Source: Heloderma charlesbogerti
Lineage: Eukaryota; Chordata; Lepidosauria; Squamata; Helodermatidae
DNA length: 64,000 nucleotides
Reading direction: 5' to 3'
Assembly (NCBI GenBank): GCA_026122225.1
Contig: JANEZZ010001956.1
Span: forward strand, 1,800,501-1,864,500
The translations under genes and the position numbers were made by a program. Positions 25,369-36,200 of this stretch are shown here, in pieces (within the stretch, counting starts at the first letter, position 1; each line of letters starts with the position of its first letter). The notes beneath the pieces were generated by a model that did no database searches, was not told the origin of the DNA, and saw only the letters and a list, made by a program, of their open reading frames with translations.

Positions 25369-28300
25369 GCCCATCTCAGTGATCTTTCCGGCAGCCCTGT
25401 AAAGCAGACTGGTATTATTATCCCCACGTTGCAGGTGGAGGCAAAGAAAATAGCAGCTTGTTATGAGGCTATGAGATGGCAGTACGTGCGCCCAGTTTGT
25501 TGACTGTTAGTTCTCCCATTTTAATTGAGAATAGTGTGTGTGTGTGTGTGTGTGTGTCTGTGTGTGTGTGGTTTTTAAAATACCTTCAACTGAGATTTTT
25601 GCATTCTGGTTTTAAATGTCTTAACGGCAAACATTTTGTAGGGTTAAACTTTTATGTAGTAAACCGCTTGGTGTTGTCCTTTTCAGATATAGTTAGGTGG
25701 TCTATAAATTGATCAAATAAATAAATATACTGAGTCAGATCATCAGTCCAGCTAGTCTGCTCTCATTGCTCCAGGGTCTCAGGGATGCGTTGCTGCTGTT
25801 TTACCTTGTTCCTTCTGCATGCAAAACACGCACTCTGCTGCTGTGACCTCTCCTTTTGAATATTTCCAGGGGTCAAGCCCTGCTTCATCTCCTTTACGGG
25901 GACTGGCAAGTCTCAAGCCTCTTACCCCATGAGTGCATGGATCATGGAGTGAAACTCTATGATTTCCGGCTCACACCTCAAGACTTCTAGATGCTAAGCT
26001 ACAGTGCCCCTTCACACATTACTCACGTGAACAGGGCGTCACATGATTACCAGGAAGTGAGGCTGTGTTCCCTGGTGTTGGACATGCTGCCTGGGCCCAT
26101 CTCTAGATGCCCATGTGTTAATACAGTCATCTGCAGTGAAGATGTGTATGTGTGAGCTGATGTGTATGCGCATATGCACAAACCTATGCGTATGCGCATG
26201 TTTGTGAGCTTGCACATATTCAGTCATGGATATGTGCGAAGCTTCGTCACTGCGGCTCACCAGGCTAACACCTAGATGCCTAGAGGTGGGGTCAAGCAGC
26301 ATGCCTGATTCTGGGAGCGGGGGCCAGAGGGTGGCCCACTCCCCAATAATCAGGTAATGCCACCTTCTCTCTTACACCATCTCTTTTAGTCAGGAAGCAA
26401 TGACAAGAGGACTGCAGTGAAAAGCACAGATTACACAGCGCAAGAGAAAGCAATAATATTTGCATAGCAATAAAGTGGTATTCTAGCAGGGAGACTAAAT
26501 AAATGGAAAACTATCCGCCCCGGGCAACTGTGTTTCAGAACTGGCAACCTTGACTATTTAATGGGTATGTAGGAGAATGAGATTCCAATTTCATTTTCTG
26601 TGTCTAAGAAGCAGTTGCGGATGCAGCTTCCTAAATCTGGATGTAATGTGTCAAGGGCAGAGTCTGAGTTTTGTCATGTCTGGGATGGAGTTCATGAAGG
26701 ACGTGTTTACTTGGCTTCTGCAACAGCCCACAGGTGTTGGGTATCCGCAAGGCAGGACTGGAACAACTATGACCACTTCCAGGGGCAGATTCTGGTCACC
26801 GTAGAAGTTCAACTGATTGTCAACAATTTAGTTGAATATATCGGTTAACTTTACCATTGTCAGCAGTACCATTTGGGCAGTCCAGATTATGGTCCTAGAT
26901 TCAGCAGGAATCTAAGCAGCAGGGCTGGCCCTACTATTAGGCAGAATGAAGCAATTGCTTTAGGTGGCAGCAGCTGGGAGGCAGCAGCACAATGTTGGAG
27001 GAGAGGGCTGTGGAGCACATGGCCTACGCTACGCCCCCATGCTAGCCTGTGGCCTTCGGGTGTGCTGGAAGATGCTGTCCTATTGTCGCCCGTTCTGTTG
27101 ATTTTTGTCCATGGAATGGGAACGGACGGGCGCCATCTTGTACTTCGCCTCAGGCAGCAAAATAGCTTGGACCAGTCCTGCTAAGCAGATCTGGTCTGGG
27201 TCTGGGTGGGAGATTTCCTGGCAACCCCTTGCATTCCATGACGGGGAAAAGAGAGGTTATAATAAATGCAATCAGCAAATGCGGATTTTGCACCTTCGGT
27301 ACCAAAATGTCATGGGCCAGCCCTGTCTAAAATCTTAGAGCGGGGGGTGGGGGATTGTAGTCCTTCTAGCCCAACCCCTCTGCTCAGTCCATGAAATCCA
27401 CAGCTAGAACATTCCCATTAGATGGCTTCCCAGCCTCTATTATGAGATGCCTAGGGAGGGAGAGCTCACCACCTGCTCTTACCATAAGACATTTCACCTA
27501 ATGTTCAATCCAAATCTACCTTCCTGTAACTAGGAGAAAATACCTCAAAGTGAGAATTTCTGCTAGCTCCCTATATAGTCAGGGTCCCCCACCTTTTTGG
27601 GTCAGCGGGCACATTTGGAATTTTGAGAGTGTCAAGGGTGCTCTCACAAAATGGCTGCCATGGGTGGGCATGACAGGTCACAAACACTCATTCCCAGAAG
27701 ACAAGCCACTGAGATGATAAGAAAAGTAACGTAACCCAAGGACCTAAGTATATGGCAGAGGTGGGACCTTTTGAACTCAAATAAAGGTGGTGCTGGAGGG
27801 TACCTTTTTGCTTTGCAACAAGCTAGCTTCCCAGTAAAAAAAAAAAGTTTAAAAATATTAAAATAAAAATCAAGATATTGAGGAGCCTGGTGGGCACAAC
27901 AAGAAATTTCCATGGGCACTTTGGGACCGATGGGCACCACATCAGAGGCCCCTACTATATTGTTGTTGTTGTTGTTGTTTCTATACTGCTCCATAGCTGA
28001 AGCTCTCTGGGCAGTTTACAAAAGTTAAAACGTTAAAATACAATATACAAAGTTTAAAAACCATTTTCATAAAAGCATACGGAGAGTCTATACCAACAAC
28101 ATAGAACTAAAACCAACTTTGATCTAAAAACCATTTTTTTAAAAATCCAACAATAAAATGACACAGCTTAAAAACAGTATTCAGAGGTCAGCAAAAGGAA
28201 CGGGAGTTCTCAAAAGGGAAGGCCTGCCAGAATAATACAGTCTTTAATGCCTGCTTAAAAACCTTCAATGGGGTCAGCAGGCGCATTTCAACCGGCAGGT

Positions 28301-31300
28301 CATTCCACAATTGAGGGGCGGCAAAGGAAAAGGTCCGCTTGCGTGTGGCTGCCCATCTCACATGAGGCAGCCACAGCAGAGAGCCCTCAGAGGACCTTAG
28401 GTGGTGGACTGGGATGCAGGGGAGAAGGCGCTCTCTAAGGAGGTTCTGTAAGAACGGTTTTGTTGCTGTTTGCCTGTGAGGAAGTGAAGAATAAAGTCAG
28501 CGGTAGTTCTGGCAGCACCGCTGCACAGGCATCTGTAGATCTATGGCCGTGCACATTTTTTAATTGATAGCTCTAGCCTGCCTTTCCTCTGAGGAGCTGG
28601 GGTGTGGAAAACGCCATTGTTCTGTTCCAGCTGAGATGGAGATACTGGAAAGCCATGCAATGTAATATATTGGTGCTGCCTTCCGCCATCATCAGGATCC
28701 ATGTCTAAGCGGCTCTGGCTTATGCCCTGAGCTAATGGGTCTGGCCCAAATGTTATTTAAACCCAGCGCTCCTGAATCCAAGTCTGCTGTTCTAGCTGCT
28801 GCTCCAAACTACTTCTCTAGACTTCTTTATTTATTGGAAGTATTTTTTAGCCCGCTCTTCAGCTGAAAAGACGCCCAGAACAGCTTGCATATCATCAAGG
28901 AAAACAAGATAATCCCTGCCTGCTGGCTTACCGTCTGAAAGGCATGACACAAAAGGAAAAAGGGATGGGAAGGGAAAGGGGCAGGGAGAAAACTCAGGGG
29001 TCAATATATCAAGTTTAAATAGCAGCAGACTTTTATTTATTATCTCTTTACCTCATACATTTATTTCCTGCCTTTCCACCAAACTGTGGCCATGGCAGCT
29101 GGGGATGATGGGAGTTGTAGTCCCGCAGATCTGGAGGGCGCCAGGCTGGGACAAGCTGAGGTAAAATAGTGATAAAATCCATCAAAACAGCCAGTTGACC
29201 AAAACGCAACATTTTGAGTGGCCAGAACAGTCAGCTTAGGGGCCTGTCTAAATAAAAAAAAAGTATTTGCCTGTCAACAGAAGGTCAGCAGAGATGGGGC
29301 TAGCCGACCTCCCTTAGCAAGGAGAGCCAGGGAGCAGCCGCTAAGAAGGCCCTGTCCCCTGTCAAAATGGGAATGTCCCCTCTTGCAGTAGAAACAACAC
29401 AACCTCCTTGTCTCTACAGATATCCAGAGCTGCAGGCACAAGGACAGGAGGAAAGGCTCCCTAGATGTCAGATCAACCACCTCTCGGGGCAGCGATGGTA
29501 CGTTATATCATTTGTCATTAGATGCAGAGTATGCACACCCTGGTCCTTCCTGTTCAAATGAGTAGAGCCTGTTATGTGGGGAGAAGTGAGAGGGGGGCTA
29601 CAGACCTCCAAGCCTGGTGAATTTCTCCCATGAAATCAAGCCTGATCCATTCTATTCATGCCTTTAGTAAGGCGGTAAAATATCTGGGCTTTTGAGCTGT
29701 AGGTTCCTTGACCCTATTTAGACAATGGCACCTGTTGCTGGCATTTTGCAGTGTTGGGCTGCAGTCTTCTCACTTACCTCGGTGTAACTGTCACTGATCC
29801 CAGTGGGGCTTACTTCTGAGTAAACACATATAGGATGGCACAGTTAAGTACTTAAATGTTCATGTTACTTTGATATTGCTTGCTGGTTTTTCTTTAGCAG
29901 TTTAAAATGTTGTAACCTAGTTTGGAGACCTGATGGTTGAAGAGTGGGACATAAATCTAGAAAAATTAATAATCATTCTGATAAACTAAGGGTGTTTCCA
30001 GATAAGAACATCATACATGGAATTTTACAGGGGAACCAGACAACATCTTCCATTTGTAGCCCTCCCATGTTTTTCCACCTCTTCTTCTGTCTTTTTTTTC
30101 TTACCAGAAAGCAATCCCTTAAGAAAGAAAAGACAGAATAGCTGCCATCCATCTGGAAGCACCCTCAGACCACTCAGTAATTTTATTCCATTCCCCCCCT
30201 CCCCCGCATAGGCAGTTCACAGAGAAGGCATTCATCTATGGCCAGGATACATTCCATGACTATTGAAGCACCAATAACTAAGGTAAGATGCCATGGTTTG
30301 ACTTTGTTTTGATCCACTGGCTATCATTTTCTAAGGATTTCCTTTTTCCCATTGTAAAACTACCATACTGTTGCATGGTTCCCTCCCAGTTGCATGGGCC
30401 TGCGCAGGAGAAAGTCCTGTTTACTGTGCCCATTGGCTTGTTTTTAAGTCACTGACGTCACGACTTCAGGATCCATACCTTGTAGACTGTGGTCCAGTTC
30501 AGATGTAGCAAGAAGCCATGGTTTCCCGCAAGGGGAACAAGGCTGCATGAACCTTAGGCTTGCTTGGGCCCTATTCCTCTCTCCCATGTCAGCGAAGGAG
30601 ATTGAAAATACCTGCTTTCGATTTTAAATTATCCACAGTTCCCTGTGATGTCCAAACTCAGTAAACCATGGTCAGTCAAACACACACTCAGCTTAACCTA
30701 CCTCCCAGGGTTGTTGTAACAGTAAAATGGGGATATAAATGTAATTGATGATAAGATGTTAAACCAGCCTTCCCCAGTCTGGTGCTCTCCAGATGTGTTT
30801 GGACTTCAACTCACAGCATCTCCTGAGAGTTGTAGTCCAACATATCTGGAAAGCGTCAGGTTGGAGAAGGCTGTGTTAAATTAAAATTTATGAGAACAAG
30901 TCTCTGATAGGGCTGGGAAAGACTCCTTTGTGAATAGCTGGAGAACAACTTCCAGTCCGTGGTCTTGTATTGCAACACTAAACTGTGGTTTAGCCTCATG
31001 GGACCAAACCTCAGCCTTCTCTGCTCCTCCTCCTGTCTCTTCCTCTGGTGCAGCCGGGACGAGGAGATCAGAAGCTTTTGTTTCCATTTTCACTTAACCA
31101 CAGTTCAGTGAACCATAAGCAGTGGTTAAGCTTAACGATGGTTTATTGAAACATGCCAGCTTCATAAACCATGGTTTCAGGTTTCAAACCATGGTTTGTC
31201 TTGTTATGGTAAACCATAGTTATTATGTGTAATCACAGTTTGTCCAGTTTGGATATAATGCTAAACTGTGGTTAATTGAAAATGGAACGGAATCTTCTGA

Positions 31301-33073
31301 TCTTGTCTCAGCAGTGCCAGAGGAGGAGAGGGCAGGGGAGAGTCCAAGGCTCATTAACATAACACTAAACCATGGCTTAGCATCATGTCCAAACGAAGTT
31401 TGCGTAGACAGTACTGAGCTATACTGGATACAGGTCAATGTATAACGCACTCTGTATAACGCAGCTTCCTAAGTTTGCGTGGTTTTGACAGTAAACTAAA
31501 CTTTGACTTCTTGAGTTACTCCTTGGAGTTTTTTTAGTGCTGGGTGTAATTCCCTCCACCCACCTTTGAATAGAACAATTCATCTCCTGCGAAGGTAGTA
31601 GTGGGGAATATTTCTGGAGGCGGGCAAAAGTCCCAGAACTTTTGGAAGAGGGGTGTACTTACATGGCGATGAGGTGGCTGAGAGTTGGGGTTCTGTTTTT
31701 TAACCCAACGGTCTGGCGACCGTTCTGTTTGAACATGCGGCCAGAATGCCAGCCTTCCTAGGGGCACTCTTAGGGAAGAAAAGATTAGAATGTACAGGTT
31801 TCTTTCTTTCAATCTAGGTAATAAATATTATCAATGCTGCACAAGAAAGCAGTCCTATGCCAGTCGCCGAAGCTTTAGATCGAGTGCTTGAGATCCTGCG
31901 TACCACTGAGTTATACTCTCCGCAGCTTGGGACGAAAGATGAAGACCCGCATACAAGTGACCTTGTTGGAGGCTTGATGACAGTAAGTAGGATCACAGAA
32001 TTTTAGGGTTGGAAGGGACCTTGATGGTCATCTTGTCCGTGCATCGCCAATGCAGTGCCCACGGATGCAACACCACCCATGAGACCTCCAATGGTGCCCA
32101 TGAAGCTCTCCACTCCCTGCCCCCTTCAAAAATGTATTATTAATAAAAACACTGAAAAACATCAGGGCACCAGGTTCTCATTCCTGTTCCTGAACCTGCT
32201 GCTGATCAGCTGTTCGGCATTCAGGAAGAGAAAGAAAGAGTTGCTTCCTGGCCCCACCCAATTTTCTTCCACCCACATAGACATTTCCCTTTGATCTCTT
32301 TCCACTCCCAGCCTCTAGCCTTGCTATTTGTCTTCCCCAAACCTGTTTATCGCTATGTTTCACCCTTCCCCATTCCTAGCCTTCTTCTTTCTCTCTCTTC
32401 ATGGCCCCTAGCCTTGCATACTCTCCTACACACCCCTGTATATGGCTGTTTCTCTCCATTCCCAGCCTCTAGCCTAGCTATTTCTTCCCTTACACATCTC
32501 TGTCTTGAAGTTTCTCCCCACTCTTTACCACTAGCCTTGCGCTTTTTCTCCTTTTCACCCCTTTATCTTGCTATTTCTTCCTCCTCCCAGCCTTGTTGTT
32601 TCTCCCCTCACCTCTTTACCCTGCTGTTTCTCCCCCTCCTAACCTCTAGCCTTGCTATTTCCCCCTCCCTCCAAGCCTCTAGCCTAGCTATTTCTCCTTC
32701 CACCACATCTCTACCTTGCAGTTTCTCCCCCCACTCCTAACCTCTACCCTGGTTTTTCTCTACCCTTCCTGTTTCCCCCTCCCAGCCTCTAGCCTTGCTA
32801 TCCCCCCACCTCTTTAGCTCATTGTTTCTCCCCTCCTAGCTTCTAGCCTTGCTTTTTCTCTACCCCTTTGACTCCCTGTTCCCTCTCCCTCCCAGCCCCT
32901 ATCTTTGCTGTTTCTCTCCCCATGTCTTCACCTTGCTGTTTCTCCCCCTCCCAGTCTTGCTGTTTCTCTCCCCTCTATCCCTTTGCCTTGTTATTTTCCT
33001 CTCCCTCCCAGCCTGTTGCTGTGCTGTTTCTCCCCCCACCTCTTTCTCTCACTACTTCCTCCTCCCTCCCTAG

Positions 33074-33107
<34 letters not shown>

Positions 33108-33191
33108 CCCCTCTTTCTGACTCTCTTTCACTATTTCTTTCTCCTTCCGGCCCTTGCTCTTTTGCTCTCCCTTCCCAGACCCTTATCTTGT

Positions 33192-33239
<48 letters not shown>

Positions 33240-36200
33240 ACCTTCCTGGGCAGGGGCTCTGATGGCAGAGGAGGAGGTAGGAATGGAGTGGCTGAGCCTG
33301 GGGTTGAGGTAAGGAAAACTTTTTCCTTTGGGGGCTAGGGGCATTTTCCTTTTTGGGGGGGCTGAAGTGTGTGTGTGTGTGTGTGTGTGTAAGAGGAGCA
33401 GAGCAATCCTATGTAAGCCTACTCAGAAGCAATTCCCATTGAGTTCCATGTAAGCATTCATAAGACTGCAACCTTAAATGGGTATTTTGTTGTGCTTCTT
33501 TGGGGTCAAATACGTGGAATGGCTTTGGGATTCAGACCCTTCCTCTCCTTGTACTCTGTTCCTTGAGTGAATTACTTGTCTTTTGACTTGCCAGGCCCCC
33601 ACGGCAGCCATTATGTGACTAGCCACATCCTTCATGAGAACCATTTTGTGGTGGTGTCCATATCAGTTTCTCTCATTCCCAAAGGTGCCCACGGGTCCAT
33701 AAAAGTTGGGTTCCCTTGATCCAGTCCAAGCTCCTGCTAGATGCAGGAATCTTCCAAGCGCAGCATCCCAGACAGATGGCCAGACAGACAGCCTCTGTTT
33801 CAATTCCTCCAGTGAAGGAGAGCCCACGACCTCCCGAAGCAGGCTGTTCCAGTCTCAATCAGTTCTTACCCTTAGGAGGTTTTGCCTAATGTTTAGCCAG
33901 ATTATGTGCTTTTTTGAGCTGCGCTGAGTTTTCTTGAGCTGCGTTTTCTATAACTGTGTTGCAACATCAGGAAGTGGATAACCTAAGTCCCAATCCACCC
34001 ATTAATTCAGGCGGGGAGGATTGGGTCAGTTCTTAGTGGGATTCGCAAAGATCAAATCCCGCAAGCATCTCCAGTTGCTGGAGGTGGCAAAATGAAACGT
34101 GCTTTGTAACAGGGGAGAATGAGCATTGTGAAGCACATTCATATAAAGCAGCCTTCCCCAACCTGGGAGTTGCAGTCGGACACATCTGGAGGGTGCCAGG
34201 TTGGGGAAGGCTGGCATAGAAACTAGAGCTGTGCGCAAATGGCCTCTATTTGTGGGCAGAGAAACTGGGGGGACAATACAACAATGGAACCAATGACTAG
34301 GGAGGTGGTGGGCTCTCCCACACTGGAGGTATTCAAGATGAGGCTGGACAGCCATCTGTCAGGGATGGTCTGACTTGCATTCCTGCCTTCTTCTCCTTTG
34401 AATTTCTTTGTGAATGCAATATCTTTTCTACCTAATGGAATGAGAATGGTTGAAAAAAAAGTGGGAGAAATTTTCAGCACAGCTCTAATAAAAAGTGCCA
34501 AAGAAACAGTTTTCTGTGATAATGGATCAGCCTTTTAAGGTTGTCCGCTTGTTGTTTCTGGAAGGTGTCATGAAAGCTTTATTTTGTGGCCATACATTTG
34601 AAGGAAGAGTGAAGGAGCCTTAAGAACCAGGCAGCCTTTTCCAAGCTCCAGACTAATTGACTTACTCTTCTTAAAATAGAAGCCAGATGCAGACACAGAG
34701 CAGCAATAGCCTCCTGCGTAATTTTATTACCTTACACTGGACATAGAACAACATTGGAAGTCTACAGGTTGGATCCAGTTTCAGTTGTGCCTAGGTTGAA
34801 ATCAATAGGGTCTCAATTATTATCCATTTATTATTTTCATTCCTTCTTAAACAGGATGGTCTACGAAGATTATCAGGGAATGAGTATATATTATCAGCAA
34901 AACGTAAGTGTATGTTTTGTTTACGTCTACAAGTATTAGTGACCTTCCACTACTTAAGCTGAGGATAAAGCGCAACAAAGATATTTTTTAAAGAATTTGC
35001 ATATAATTTCATGCATTTACTGCAATATATAATGGTCAAGAAGTTGATAAGCTTAATACAAACAACCTTCGGATACATATAGTTTGAAAATTGCCCAATG
35101 TGTTGTTGATGATATTTATTAAGGGTGCAATCCTATGCAGATTTAGACAGAAAAAAGTCCTTATGACTCCCAGCGTGCCCCAGCCAGCAGGTCTGGCTGG
35201 GGCATGCTGGGAGTTGTAGGACTTTTATTCTGTCTAAACGTGCATAGGATTGCACTGTTAAGCACATAACATTTTTAAAGCTTTGTATAGAGATGAAAGG
35301 ATAAGACAGTCCCTCCCTGCAGGCTTGCAATCTAATAGGCACGGTACAAAAGAAAAAGGGTTGGGGAGGGAAGAGGAAAGTAAACAAATGCAGGTACCAG
35401 TTCTTGAACTAACATGTTCCCAACAGTAGCATTTGATCTGGACCAATGGACCTCCCAGACTTTTGGTATTTATAAGGCAGGGGTCTGTTGAACTGCTTTC
35501 CAAATTCAGTTTTGGAGAACCTCCTAGGATCCACATTCCAGTAGTGGGCAGGGCCAAAGGACCAAAAATACCAGCATATTTTAGTTTAAAGCTCTTACTG
35601 CCAGTTAGGGGTGCACGAAACCCCGCTTACCTGGCTCCGCCGGGTTCCACTGGGGGGGGGAGGCGCTCCGTCCCTCCCCTCGGAATCCTTGCCAGGGTGG
35701 AGGCGCAGAGCGCCTCCCCCCGAAATCCTGGCCGGCTGGCTCCACTCCGCGGGGATTCCACAGAGCCGCCAGCCAGTTCCGCCGGCAGCCGGATATCCGG
35801 CCGCTGGCTAGCAGGGACGGAAATGGCGGCGGCCATAGCCGCTGCCGTTTGCGTCCCTAAATTCAGCCATGATAGACTATGTAAAGACTTACGTAGCCTA
35901 TCACGTCTGGGTTAAAAAAAAAACCCAAAACCCGTATGCAAATGGCAGCAGCTACGGCCGCCGCCATTTGCGTTCCTTATTTTGGGCCATCTTAGTCTAC
36001 TTAATATTTACATAGACTAAGACGGTGAAAATAAGGGGGAACGCAAATAGCATCCGCTACGCTATTTGCGTTCCCCCTTATTTTCTCCGTCTTAGTCTAC
36101 GTAAATATTTACGTAGACTAAGACAGCCAAAAATAAGGAACGCAAATGGCGGTGGCCGTAGCCGCCGCCATTTGCGTATGCGTTGTTGTTGTTTTTTAAC

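Larger units (their letters stand above)
30283..31817. other. Intron 11
   Basis: Holds an R1 MITE (30765-30873) and a region dense in AACCATGGTTT-type palindromes (30940-31410). The rest is unassigned. Confidence 0.5.

Noticed and set aside
32291..33338. Several long Leu/Ser/Pro-rich open frames
   Set aside because: They are produced by the pyrimidine tract, which has few stops in any frame.
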